The notes under the pieces: generated by a model | The model's database searches: none | Told to the model about the DNA's origin: nothing | Seen by the model: the letters and a program-made list of their open reading frames with translations, nothing else | NCBI GenBank assembly: GCA_963702195.1 | Contig: OY969725.1 | Coordinates: 124,001 to 188,000 of the forward strand | Length of the DNA: 64,000 nucleotides | Source: AC-56 sp963702195 | Lineage (GTDB): Bacteria; Actinomycetota; Thermoleophilia; Solirubrobacterales; 70-9 | Direction: 5' to 3' | Position numbers and translations under genes: made by a program | In this document: positions 43,417 to 56,480 of the stretch, piece after piece | Numbering within the stretch: position 1 is the first letter of the stretch | Layout of the letters: each line of letters begins with the position of its first letter

Positions 43417-44699
43417 CTCGTACGAAGCGCTTCGAGCCGCTCGAACACCGTCGGCAGGTGCTCGAGGTAGGCGTTCGGATCGAAGACCGCATCGAGATCC
43501 AGGTCCGCTGCCTTCTCCGCGAGCAGATCACGGAAGCTCGTCCGCTCGTCCCACGCCCTCTGCGCGGTCTCCTGGACGATGCGGTAGGCGTCGTCCCGCT
43601 TCATGCCCGACTCCACGAGGGCCGTCAGCGCGCGCTGGCTGTAGAGCGCCCCGTAGGTCAGCTCCAGGTTTGCCTCCATACGGTCCGTGTGGATCGTCAT
43701 CCCGGAGGCGAGACGAGTGCCGAGGCGCTGCATGTAGTCGATGAGGATCGTGGAGTCGGGGAGGACGACCCGCTCCGCGCCCGAGTGGGAGATGTCGCGC
43801 TCGTGCCAGAGCGCCACGTTCTCGAAGCCGGTCTGCGCGTAGCCCCGAAGGACGCGGGCGAGGCCGGTCAGCCGCTCCGCCAGGATCGGGTTGCGCTTGT
43901 GCGGCATCGCGGACGAGCCCTTCTGCCCGGCGCCGAACGGCTCCTCGACCTCGCGGACCTCGGTGCGCTGGAGGTTGCGCACCTCGGTTGCGAACCGCTC
44001 CAGGCCCGCCCCCGCCAGGGCGATCGAGCCCAGGAGCTCGGCGTGCCGGTCGCGGGGGACGACCTGGGTCGAGATGTCCTCGGGGCGGAGGTCCAGCACC
44101 TCCATGACCCGGGCCTCGATCGCCGGCGGCAGCGACGCGTACGTCCCGACGGCACCGGAGAGCTTCCCGACCCGCACGCCCTCGAAGGCGCGCTCCAGCC
44201 GGCGCAGGTTGCGATCCGCCTCGAAGGCGAAGCCGGCGAGCCGGAGCCCGAAGGTGGTCGGCTCGGCGTGGACTCCGTGAGTTCGGCCCACGCTCAACGT
44301 CGCTCGGTGCTCCAGCGCGCGATCGATCAGCGCGTCGCGGTACGCGCGCGCCCCGCCCAGAGCGATCTCACCCGCGTCGCGGAGCTGGAGCGCTAGCGCC
44401 GTGTCGAGGACGTCCGAGGACGTGAGGCCGTAGTGGATCCACCGCCCCTCCTCCCCGATCGACCCGGCCACCACGTCGACGAATGCCGCGACGTCGTGGC
44501 CGGTCGTCCGCTCCCGCTCCTCTACGTCCTCCACCGTGAAGGAGGCCCGCTCGCGACATGCCTGCGCGGCATCGGCGGGCACGACCCCCTCCGCGGCCAG
44601 GGCCTCGGTCGCCGCGAGCTCGACCTCGAGCCAGCGCTGCAGGCGCCGCTCGGCGGTCCAGACCGCCCCGATCTCCGGTCGCGTGTAACGAGAGATCAC
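43413..44699 (-). CDS. purB: Adenylosuccinate lyase PurB
   Basis: 428 residues. Fumarase/aspartase-superfamily enzyme acting on SAICAR and adenylosuccinate. HYGLTSSDVLDTA, TVGRTHGVHAEPTTFG and the flexible signature loop GSSAMPHKRNP are present. ATG 44699 overlaps the purE stop (ATGA). Last gene of the GYD-purD-purE-purB run. Confidence 0.96.
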   Translation of the reverse strand: MISRYTRPEIGAVWTAERRLQRWLEVELAATEALAAEGVVPADAAQACRERASFTVEDVEERERTTGHDVAAFVDVVAGSIGEEGRWIHYGLTSSDVLDTALALQLRDAGEIALGGARAYRDALIDRALEHRATLSVGRTHGVHAEPTTFGLRLAGFAFEADRNLRRLERAFEGVRVGKLSGAVGTYASLPPAIEARVMEVLDLRPEDISTQVVPRDRHAELLGSIALAGAGLERFATEVRNLQRTEVREVEEPFGAGQKGSSAMPHKRNPILAERLTGLARVLRGYAQTGFENVALWHERDISHSGAERVVLPDSTILIDYMQRLGTRLASGMTIHTDRMEANLELTYGALYSQRALTALVESGMKRDDAYRIVQETAQRAWDERTSFRDLLAEKAADLDLDAVFDPNAYLEHLPTVFERLEALRTS

Positions 44700-45196
44700 G
44701 CGTGGATTATGCGGACGGCCAGTAGTCCGGCGTTCTTTGCGCCGTCGATTGCAACCGAGCCGACCGGTACGCCCGGTGGCATCTGGACGGCCGACAGGAG
44801 CGCGTCCAGCCCTCCCAGGTTCTTGCCGGACAGCGGGACGCCCACCACCGGGAGATCCGTATGGGCGGCTGCCACGCCCGGCAGCGCGGCGGACATCCCC
44901 GCCCCGGCGATGATCACCTTGAGGCCGCGCATCCGTGCGGCGTGGCAGTAGTCGCGGACCTTCTCGGGGTCGCGGTGGGCGCTCATCACCCTGACCTCGT
45001 ACCGGATCCCGTTCTCCTGGAGCGCCTGTCCCGCGGGCTGCATCTTCGGCTTGTCGTTCTTCGAGCCCATGATGATGCCGACCAGGGGCGCGTCCACTTC
45101 GATCTCCTCGAATGCCGCCTCCACATCCGGCATCGGCTCGGCCGTGGCCGTCTCGGCCTGTCTGCGCTGCGTGCCCTCGGGCTCCGCGATCTCCAT
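44696..45196 (-). CDS. purE: N5-CAIR mutase / AIR carboxylase PurE
   Basis: 166 residues, with an acidic 35-residue N-terminal extension before VGIIMGSKNDKPKM. The usual GS-x-SD is GSKND here, SAHRTP is SAHRDP, and the GAGG-AHLPG segment reads AGAGMSAALPGV. These changes leave it unclear whether the protein works with N5-CAIR (needs PurK) or directly with AIR and CO2. No purK is in the window. Overlaps purB; 19 bases after purD. Confidence 0.93.
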   Translation of the reverse strand: MEIAEPEGTQRRQAETATAEPMPDVEAAFEEIEVDAPLVGIIMGSKNDKPKMQPAGQALQENGIRYEVRVMSAHRDPEKVRDYCHAARMRGLKVIIAGAGMSAALPGVAAAHTDLPVVGVPLSGKNLGGLDALLSAVQMPPGVPVGSVAIDGAKNAGLLAVRIIHA

Positions 45197-45215
45197 CGAC
45201 TCTCCTTCTCGGTCT

Positions 45216-46496
45216 CTAGGGTGAGGCCACGCCGGCGGCGGCCCGCTCGGCGATGTCCGTGCGCATCTGCATTCCGTCGAACGAAATCATGTTCGCCGCC
45301 TCGTACGCGCGATCCCTGGCCTCGGCCGGTGAGGCGCCGAGGGCGGTGACGTTGAGGACGCGCCCGCCTGCCGTGGCGATGTCGCCACCCTGCCGCGCAG
45401 TCCCGGCGTGAAGCACCTCGACGTCCGGAACTCGGCTCGCCTCCTCGAGTCCGGTGATCACGTCCCCCTTCGATGAGGACTCGGGGTAGCCCTTCGACGC
45501 GAGCACCACGGTGACCGCCCAGCGCTCGTCGAAGTCGGCGCTCACCCCGGCGAGGCCGCCCGGTTCGCGCGCCGCGCGGCAGAGGTCCAGCAGGCTCGAC
45601 CGCAGGCGAGGGAGGACCGCCTGGGTCTCCGGGTCCCCGAACCGGCAGTTGAACTCGAGGACCTTGGGCCCCGCCTCGGTGATCATCAGGCCCGCGTAGA
45701 GCACTCCCGCGAACGGCGTCCCCCGACTGCGCATCAGGTCCACGACGGGCCGGTGGACGGAGTCGGCGATCTCCTCGGTGCGGTCGCGGTCGAATCCAGG
45801 CACCGGCGAGTAGCTGCCCATACCCCCGGTGTTGGGCCCCTCGTCGCCGTCGAAGATGCGCTTGTAGTCCTGAGCGGGCGCCAGCGGGACCACGTTCTCG
45901 CCGTCGCAAAGCGCCAGCAGCGACAGCTCCTCCCCCTCGAGGTGCTCCTCGAGCACGACCTCCGTGGAGCCGAATCGCTCCTCGACGAAGAAGACGTCAA
46001 CGGCCGCCCGGGCCTCCGCCTCGGTCGCGGCGATGATCACGCCCTTTCCGGCGGCGAGGCCGTCCGCCTTGAGAACGGCCGGGTACGAGGCGCACGAGAC
46101 GTGCTCTCGAGCCTCCTCCTTCGACCGCAGCACCGCGTGCGCAGCCGTCGGCACGCCGGCCGACGCCATGAGCTCCTTCGCGTGGATCTTCGACCCCTCG
46201 ATCCGGGCGGCCGCCGCGCGCGGGCCGAAGGCGGCGATTCCCCGCGCCTCGAGAGCGTCCACTGCGCCGGCCACAAGCGGCGCCTCCGGCCCGACGATCA
46301 CCAGGTCGACGCCCTCCGCCGCCGCCGCGTCGACGATCCCCGGGACGTCGTCGGCTCCCAGCTCCAGGCAGCGCGCGTCGGCGGCGATGCCGGCGTTCCC
46401 CGGAGAGCAGAGCAGCTCGACGCCATCGCTCGTACGGGCGAGCGCCCGCACGATCGCATGCTCGCGCCCGCCGCCGCCGACGACCAGGACCCGCAT
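45216..46496 (-). CDS. purD: GAR synthetase PurD
   Basis: 426 residues from ATG 46496. ATP-grasp ligase joining glycine to phosphoribosylamine. RVLVVGGGGREHAIVRAL start, GPEAPLVAGAVDAL, ADGLAAGKGVIIA, DYKRIFDGDEGPNTGGMGS, LEFNCRFGDPETQAVLPRL and GRVLNVTALG are diagnostic. It heads the pur series in this window, 20 bases after the GYD gene. The frame is open to 46673 but the conserved start is clear. Confidence 0.96.
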   Translation of the reverse strand: MRVLVVGGGGREHAIVRALARTSDGVELLCSPGNAGIAADARCLELGADDVPGIVDAAAAEGVDLVIVGPEAPLVAGAVDALEARGIAAFGPRAAAARIEGSKIHAKELMASAGVPTAAHAVLRSKEEAREHVSCASYPAVLKADGLAAGKGVIIAATEAEARAAVDVFFVEERFGSTEVVLEEHLEGEELSLLALCDGENVVPLAPAQDYKRIFDGDEGPNTGGMGSYSPVPGFDRDRTEEIADSVHRPVVDLMRSRGTPFAGVLYAGLMITEAGPKVLEFNCRFGDPETQAVLPRLRSSLLDLCRAAREPGGLAGVSADFDERWAVTVVLASKGYPESSSKGDVITGLEEASRVPDVEVLHAGTARQGGDIATAGGRVLNVTALGASPAEARDRAYEAANMISFDGMQMRTDIAERAAAGVASP

Positions 46497-46516
46497 CGAA
46501 ATGCCGCTCGCTCGGG

Positions 46517-46798
46517 CTAGAGGGACTTGGTGAAGTCCTCGGCGGGGATGGCCGCCATGGTCTCGTTGGAGGTCGTCCCCCGCGAGCCGAGCTCGACCGA
46601 CACCTTGGCCATCGTCCCCTCGTCCGGCGCCTCGACGACGCTCACGAAGTCGTACTCCCCCAGCGTCGCCCACTGGTTGAGGACCTTGACGCCCAGCTGC
46701 TCGACCTCGCGGTTCACCTCCTGGACGCGTCCCGGGTTGTCCTTGATCGTCTTGACCCCGTTGGAGGTCAGCTTGGTCAGCATGATGAATACGGCCAT
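46517..46798 (-). CDS. GYD-domain protein
   Basis: 93 residues, the usual length. The GYD ferredoxin-like domain is identified by FIMLTKLTSNGVKTIKDNP, WATLGEYDFV and VVEAPD. Biochemical role unknown. It lies 20 bases upstream of purD on the same strand, so it likely begins the transcript. Confidence 0.88.
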   Translation of the reverse strand: MAVFIMLTKLTSNGVKTIKDNPGRVQEVNREVEQLGVKVLNQWATLGEYDFVSVVEAPDEGTMAKVSVELGSRGTTSNETMAAIPAEDFTKSL

Positions 46799-46889
46799 TT
46801 CTCCTCCTCAGTCCTGGTTCGTGCGACCCTCGCGCGTGGCTTGAGCCTATCCTCGTTTAGGTCCAGACCGCGGGGTAAGGGGACTTAAG

Positions 46890-47542
46890 GTGAGGAGACT
46901 CGAGCCCGTCAGGCTCAAGCCGTGGCTTCTGCCGCTGATCGTGCTGGCGATCGCGTTGCCGATCGTCGCCGCGTTCGAGTTCACGGGGCCGGGCGGAGGG
47001 CTCGCCATCGGAGCGATCGCCGCAGCCACAATCTTGGTGCTGGCGGCGAGGGCGACCTTCGACGAGCCGATCGAGGTCGCCTCGGCCCGCGACGACCGCT
47101 TCACGATGCTGGTCGTCGTCGACGCCCCGCTCGAGGACCCGGGGCTCGCCGGAGCGATCGGGGAGATCGCCGCCGCCGGCGCGAGATCGACCCGGCCGGG
47201 AGCGGAGCGGAGGCCGGAGGTCCTGGTGCTCGCGCCGGCGACCAACTCGGCCGTCGCTCACTGGCTCTCCGACCTGAGGAAGGCGCGGTTCGACGCCCAG
47301 CGGCGCCTGACGCTCTCGCTGGCGACGCTGGCGACGATCGACATCGACGCCCACGGCGAGGTCGGCGACTCCGACACCGTTCAGGCGGTCGAGGACACGC
47401 TCCGGAGCTTCCCCGCCCAGGAGGTGGTCTTCGTCAGGGGAGCCGGCCGCGAGCGGGCGGTGGAGCAGGTCAGACGTCGCCTCGATCGTCCGGTGCGCGT
47501 GCTCGAGGCGCCCGCTCGCGCTGCTCAGCCCCAGCGGGCCAG

Positions 47543-47546
<4 letters not shown>
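46890..47546 (+). CDS. Membrane-anchored Usp-like protein
   Basis: 218 residues from GTG 46890. Two close membrane helices (about 11-28 and 33-52), then a cytoplasmic universal-stress-protein-like domain with FTMLVVVDAPL, PATNSAVAHWLSD and GEVGDSDTVQAVEDTLRSFPA. The last pattern is common to actinobacterial Usp-like proteins. Nucleotide binding is plausible but unproven. Stop shares CTAG with the clpB stop. Confidence 0.75.
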
Positions 47547-50134
<2,588 letters not shown>

Positions 50135-50135
50135 T

Positions 50136-50639
50136 TCAGCTCCCCTTCCCTGCGCGCCTGACCGGGATCTTGATCGGCTGCGCCTGGTCGGCCGGAACGA
50201 GGTCCGTGGTGTCGTACGCCCCGTAGGGGACCAGCTCCGCCTTGAGCGAGCGTCGCACGCGCTCGACCTTCTCGTTCATCTCGCGCTCCAGGTCCTTGGT
50301 CCGCCTGCGCATGCGCTCGAGCTCGGCGCGCATGCGAGCAACCTGGTCCTCCATGTTCAGCACCGCCTCGACCCCCGCGAGGTTCAACCCGTCCTCGCTC
50401 GTCATCCGCTGGATCCGGCGCAACCGTTCCACGTCGCTCTGCGAGTAAAGGCGGGTCTTCTTGGGCGAGCGCTTGGGCGTGATCAGGCCGCGCGCCTCGT
50501 ACATCCGCAGGGTCTGCGGGTGCATGTCGGCGAGCTCCGCGGCGACCGAGATCATGAACACACCGCGCTCGCTGTCGATCGCGGCCTCGACGCGGGTGAC
50601 TCGGCGCATCGTCCGTCCGGTGTCGTCATGCATCGCCAC
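50136..50639 (-). CDS. hspR: Heat-shock repressor HspR (MerR family)
   Basis: 167 residues. MerR-type HTH with VFMISVAAELADMHPQTLRMYEARGLITPKRS, then a coiled segment of about 60 residues and a basic end. HspR with DnaK as corepressor shuts off the dnaK operon in actinobacteria by binding HAIR sites. ATG 50639 is taken; a second Met at residue 11 is also possible. Two bases after the dnaJ stop. Confidence 0.94.
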   Translation of the reverse strand: MAMHDDTGRTMRRVTRVEAAIDSERGVFMISVAAELADMHPQTLRMYEARGLITPKRSPKKTRLYSQSDVERLRRIQRMTSEDGLNLAGVEAVLNMEDQVARMRAELERMRRRTKDLEREMNEKVERVRRSLKAELVPYGAYDTTDLVPADQAQPIKIPVRRAGKGS

Positions 50640-50641
50640 CG

Positions 50642-51757
50642 CTAACTCCTCACCTTGCCCGAGGCAGCGGACGCGTCACGCAGCACCCGTTCGCGGGGGT
50701 TGCGGTCGTTCATCGTCTTCGCGAACTCCCCGAGCGCCTGCTCCTGCTCCGAGCTCAAATCCTTCGGTACCTCGATCTCGAGCCGGTAGAGGATGTCGCC
50801 ACGGCCCTTCCCGCCCGGGCGGGGCGGCCCCTCGCCGCGCAGCCGCTGGACCGTTCCGTGCTGCGTTCCCGCGGGCAGGCGGATCCTCTTGCTGCCGTTG
50901 AGAGTCGGTACCTCCACCGTCGCGCCCTGGATCGCCTCGGCGATCGTGATCGGGATCGTGACCTCGAGGTTGCCGTCGGAACGCTGAACGAAGACCGGCG
51001 AGGGCGTCACGCGGGTGACCACGTACAGGTCTCCCGGCGGACCCCCCCGTGGGCCGTCCTCGCCCTTCCCGGCGACGCGGATACGGCTGCCGTCCCTGAC
51101 TCCCGGCGGGACCTTCACCCGGTAGCGCTTCTGCTGGACCGTGAGCCCCGAGCCGCCGCAGGTCTCGCACGGGTGCTCGATGATCTGGCCGGCTCCGCCG
51201 CACTGCGGGCAGGGCCGGCTGATCGAGAAAAACCCCTGGCTCTCGGAGTCCATGCCGGTTCCGCCGCAGCGAGGACAGGTGACCGGCGACGTCCCCGGGT
51301 GGGCGCCCGATCCATGGCAGGTCGGGCAGGTGGAGTGCTTGGCGACGACGACCGGGATCTCGGCGCCGTGCATGGCCTGCTCGAACGAGAGGTGGACGTC
51401 CGTCTCGAGGTCCCGCCCGCGGGCCTGCGCCGGCTCGGGCCCGCCCCGGCGCCCGAAGACGGTGGAGAAGATGTCGCCGAGATCGGCGCTGAAGCCACCC
51501 CCGCCACCTGGGCTCCCGGAGCCGCGACCGCCGAAGCCGGAGAACATCCCGCCGGCGTCGTACTGCCGGCGCTTCTCGGGGTCGGACAGGGTGTCGTAGG
51601 CCGCCTGCACCTCCTTGAACTTCTCCTCGGCCTGCTTGTCGCCGGGGTTCCGGTCGGGGTGGTAGGAACGCGCGAGCTTGCGGTACGCCTTCTTGATCTC
51701 CTCAGCGCTGGCCTTCTTGCCGACGCCGAGGACGGAATAGAGGTCGCGATCGGCCAT
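50642..51757 (-). CDS. dnaJ: Co-chaperone DnaJ
   Basis: 371 residues from ATG 51757. J-domain with HPD (SYHPDRNPGD), a Gly/Phe-rich linker, four zinc-finger motifs (CPTCHGSG, CPRCGGTG, CPQCGGAG, CETCGGSG) and the C-terminal substrate domains. Stimulates DnaK ATPase. Eight bases separate it from grpE. Confidence 0.97.
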   Translation of the reverse strand: MADRDLYSVLGVGKKASAEEIKKAYRKLARSYHPDRNPGDKQAEEKFKEVQAAYDTLSDPEKRRQYDAGGMFSGFGGRGSGSPGGGGGFSADLGDIFSTVFGRRGGPEPAQARGRDLETDVHLSFEQAMHGAEIPVVVAKHSTCPTCHGSGAHPGTSPVTCPRCGGTGMDSESQGFFSISRPCPQCGGAGQIIEHPCETCGGSGLTVQQKRYRVKVPPGVRDGSRIRVAGKGEDGPRGGPPGDLYVVTRVTPSPVFVQRSDGNLEVTIPITIAEAIQGATVEVPTLNGSKRIRLPAGTQHGTVQRLRGEGPPRPGGKGRGDILYRLEIEVPKDLSSEQEQALGEFAKTMNDRNPRERVLRDASAASGKVRS

Positions 51758-51765
51758 TCCGCCCC

Positions 51766-52404
51766 CTACTCGCTGACGACCACGCGCGCCGCCCGGAGCA
51801 CCTGGCCGTCGAGGCGATAGCCGCGCTCGAGCGTCTCGATCACCACCCCGGGCTCCACTCCGTCTCCGGCGGGCCGGGTCGCGAGCGCCTCGCACGTGTT
51901 CGGATCGAACGTCTCCCCGGTCGGGTCGTACGTCTCGACCCCGGCGCGCTCCAGCGCGGAGCGCAGCTCGTTGTAGACGAGCGCGACGCCGCGCGCGAGG
52001 GCCTCCTGGGCGGACACCTCCTCGCTGGGGCGATCGTAGACCTCGGCATCCTCCTCCTCGGGGGTCGGCTCCGGCGCGTCCGCGACGCGCCCGGTCGCCG
52101 GGTCGATGCCGGTGGACCGCAGCGCCCGCTCGAGGTTGTCGAGCGCGGGCAGCAGCTCCTTGGCGATCTGCGCCTTGCCCCGTCGCTCGGCCTCCTCGGC
52201 ATCACGGGTGGCCCGCTTGCGGAAGTTCTCGAAGTCCGCGCGGGCACGCTGCGCGAGCGCGAGATATTCGTCGCGCTCGCGCTTGACGTCCGCAAGGAGA
52301 GCGTCGAGGTCCTCGGCGACCTCGTCGGCGCCACCGTTCCCGGTGGCGCCGTCAGCCCCCCGCGCCGTCTCCGCCGGCTGGTCCCGTCTGGTCTCGTCCG
52401 CCAT
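51766..52404 (-). CDS. grpE: Nucleotide exchange factor GrpE
   Basis: 212 residues. Acidic disordered N-terminus, long helix (VKRERDEYLALAQRARADFENFRKR begins it; only part given: DEYLALAQRARADF), and the C-terminal beta wing ending in LERGYRLDGQVLRAARVVV. It is longer than average because of an acidic insert (PEPTPEEEDAEVYDR). Three bases after dnaK. Confidence 0.95.
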   Translation of the reverse strand: MADETRRDQPAETARGADGATGNGGADEVAEDLDALLADVKRERDEYLALAQRARADFENFRKRATRDAEEAERRGKAQIAKELLPALDNLERALRSTGIDPATGRVADAPEPTPEEEDAEVYDRPSEEVSAQEALARGVALVYNELRSALERAGVETYDPTGETFDPNTCEALATRPAGDGVEPGVVIETLERGYRLDGQVLRAARVVVSE

Positions 52405-52407
52405 CGA

Positions 52408-54315
<1,908 letters not shown>

Positions 54316-54346
54316 GCGTTTCTCCTTCTACGTTCCTCGCCTAAGA

Positions 54347-54371
54347 AATCTGAGTGTGAGGCTAGCAGATT
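54347..54371. promoter_or_regulatory. Inverted repeat in the dnaK promoter region
   Basis: AATCTG at 54347-54352 and CAGATT at 54366-54371 with a 13-base spacer, about 32 bases upstream of the dnaK ATG. It is placed like an operator, but it does not match the HAIR consensus (CTTGAGT-N7-ACTCAAG) that HspR binds in Streptomyces and mycobacteria. A lineage-specific HspR site is a guess. Confidence 0.4.
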
Positions 54372-54491
54372 CCTGCCCGCCCGCCCACGAATTACGACGC
54401 AATGCCAAACGGGCACCGGGGGTGGAGGGCACGCCCGCACGGGGCCCGCAGTCGCCGAGCCTGGAGTTAGTCGGCCATATCTCGACAACGT

Positions 54492-54518
54492 CCAGGGTCG
54501 ACCACGGTCGTGCCCTGG
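54492..54518 (-). terminator. Hairpin downstream of cytochrome c gene
   Basis: CCAGGG 54492-54497 pairs with CCCTGG 54513-54518, and CGACC 54499-54503 with GGTCG 54506-54510 inside it. It sits about 20 bases past the cytochrome gene stop on that strand. There is no U-run, so it is a weak or factor-assisted terminator candidate. The rest of 54316-54536 shows no gene. Confidence 0.45.
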
Positions 54519-54536
54519 GTCCTCGTTCGGCGACCG

Positions 54537-54983
54537 CTACGGCGAGGACGGCGAAGAGGATGAGGAGGACGGCGTTGTGGCGCTCCCCGAGCTCGGCACG
54601 TAGGACACGTTGTTGGCGACGAACGACGCCACCAGCTTGGCCTGGTCGCCCTGGACCAGCTCCTTTGGCATCCGGCCGCCGATGCCGTGCTCGACGGTGT
54701 TCAGGACGAGGTTGTAGTTGCCCTTCACGACATCGGGGCTCTTCTGACCGGTCCCCAGGTCCTGGTCGAGGTTCGGACCGATCTTGCCGTCGGTGCCCGC
54801 GGCCGCGAGCGTGTGGCAGGCGCCGCAGTTGATTTGGAAGATCTGGAGGCCCTGTTCGTTGTCGGTGGGGACGGACGATCCCGGCGAGGCGTCGGCGCCG
54901 CCCTTCGACTGAAGCGCCCAGAACGGCAGCACGACCAGGCAGATGGCCGCGAACACGATGAAGATGACGATGGGCCGCTTCAT
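54537..54983 (-). CDS. Membrane-anchored cytochrome c, class I
   Basis: 148 residues from ATG 54983. One N-terminal helix (about 4-24), a Ser/Gly linker, then a mono-heme domain with INCGACHTLAAAG as the C-x2-CH site and GRMPKELV giving the distal Met. The tail is Ser/Pro/Thr-rich. Likely an electron carrier facing outward. The frame is open to 55073 but the membrane helix fixes the start. No oxidase gene is adjacent. Confidence 0.9.
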   Translation of the reverse strand: MKRPIVIFIVFAAICLVVLPFWALQSKGGADASPGSSVPTDNEQGLQIFQINCGACHTLAAAGTDGKIGPNLDQDLGTGQKSPDVVKGNYNLVLNTVEHGIGGRMPKELVQGDQAKLVASFVANNVSYVPSSGSATTPSSSSSSPSSP

Positions 54984-55171
54984 TCGCTGGGGTGGCGCCG
55001 CTCCAGAGGGCGTCGGCGCGGAGATACTAACTAGAGGCGTGGTGCGGGTTCCACCACACACGCCCGGCGGCACCGGGCCGGCCGGGCTCCGCGCCGAGGC
55101 GCTGAGGCTGGAGGAGGCAAATCAATCAACCTCAGCGGCTCTCGGCGCGCAGCCCGCACCGGTCCGTGCCC

Positions 55172-56365
55172 CTAGGGAAATCTCAACGCGCTGAACAGCC
55201 CCGCGTGGTCGGAATCCCAGAAGCCGTTGTGGGGCTGGCGGCCGGTCACCGCCTGCCGCCCCCGCTTCACGGCTCCGGGATCGTTGGTCATGATGTGGTC
55301 GACCTTGTGGTCGAACTGGGAGACGTCGCCTCCGTCTCCCACCCTGAGCACGTTGGCGTTGAGGCAGCAGCTCAGCGGATTGCGCGTGCTTCGCTCCGCC
55401 ATGCCGTGCTTCAAGAGCCACCAGTCCGCGGCGCCGTCGCCCGGCTTGAGCGCCGTCTTGACGTCCGAGTTCAGGTCGCCGACGAGGATCACCGGCTTGT
55501 TCGCGTCCGCAGGGCCGCCGGGAGCGATCAGCTCCTGGGCCTGCGCCTTGCGGATCTTGCCGTTGCCGACGTCGGTGCCCTGGTTCGTGTGGTTCTGTGG
55601 CTGGTTGTCGAACGCCTCGAGGTGCGTGTCCACGAACCGGAACCGCGGGCTGTTGCCGACCTTCGCGTTGACGGAGGTCCAGCCTCGGGTGACGTCGATC
55701 GGGACGCCGCCCGGCCGAACCTGGAGCAGGGTGTTGAAGTGGGCGCCCTTCGCGTTCTTCGTCTTCACGTCGGAGCCGGTTCGGGCGAGGATCGCGTCGC
55801 GCATCGTCAGCCTGCCCTCGGTGTCGCAGCCGAACGGGCTGCCAGTCGAGGAATCGCCGTCCGTGTTCGCCCAGATCTGGAAGTCGAACTCGGGCTCCGC
55901 GATGACCAGGCGATAGTGCTTCCCGCTCTTGTTCAGCTGGTCGAGCAGGAGGCCGAGGAAGTCACCGCCCTTGCGGACGTGCGTGGCCGAGGGCGGAACT
56001 GGATTCACGTTGCACGGAGCGTCGCGCCAGAGCGCGGCCTCCTGGAGGCCGACGAGGTCAGGCTGCTTGTTGAGGATCTCGGTTGCGAGGCCCTTGGCCC
56101 GGACCTGGAACTTGTTCTCGTCGACCTGGTTGAGGATCTGGCCCGCAGCGTCCACGAGATCCGGGATGCTCGATGCCTGGGTGGCGGGGGTCAGATCGGC
56201 CCCGAGGTAGAGATTGCGAGTCATGACTCTTGCCTTCGGCTCCTTGGAGCCTCGGGCGTCGGCGGGTCCCGCGAACATCGCTGCGATCAAGATCGTCAGC
56301 AGACCGAATACGCCGGCGGCGACCGCCAACCGGCGATCGGCGATACGGATGGAACTGGAACTCAA
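55172..56365 (-). CDS. Secreted endonuclease/exonuclease/phosphatase-fold protein
   Basis: 397 residues from TTG 56365, chosen for the strong GAGGAGG 4 bases upstream; an ATG at 56428 has none. One hydrophobic segment (about 13-35) acts as signal or anchor. EEP fold: VMTRNLYLGADL, DLVGLQEA with the metal Glu, VGDLNSD, VDHIMTND and WDSDHAGLFS. Members cleave nucleic acids, phospholipids or inositol phosphates. Substrate unknown; the inositol-lipid genes downstream make a lipid substrate conceivable. Confidence 0.85.
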   Translation of the reverse strand: MSSSSIRIADRRLAVAAGVFGLLTILIAAMFAGPADARGSKEPKARVMTRNLYLGADLTPATQASSIPDLVDAAGQILNQVDENKFQVRAKGLATEILNKQPDLVGLQEAALWRDAPCNVNPVPPSATHVRKGGDFLGLLLDQLNKSGKHYRLVIAEPEFDFQIWANTDGDSSTGSPFGCDTEGRLTMRDAILARTGSDVKTKNAKGAHFNTLLQVRPGGVPIDVTRGWTSVNAKVGNSPRFRFVDTHLEAFDNQPQNHTNQGTDVGNGKIRKAQAQELIAPGGPADANKPVILVGDLNSDVKTALKPGDGAADWWLLKHGMAERSTRNPLSCCLNANVLRVGDGGDVSQFDHKVDHIMTNDPGAVKRGRQAVTGRQPHNGFWDSDHAGLFSALRFP

Positions 56366-56480
56366 CTGGCCTCCTCTGTGGGGTATTCGTGCGGGCGAGC
56401 CCTTCCGTAGGCAGGCGTGGGCACGCACCTCCAGCTACTTCATCGGCCGACCCGGCCAAATCCTTTAGCTGGCGAGCCAG

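Noticed and set aside
54316..54536. HAIR site for HspR upstream of dnaK
   Set aside because: No sequence close to CTTGAGT-N7-ACTCAAG on either strand; only the AATCTG/CAGATT repeat is there.
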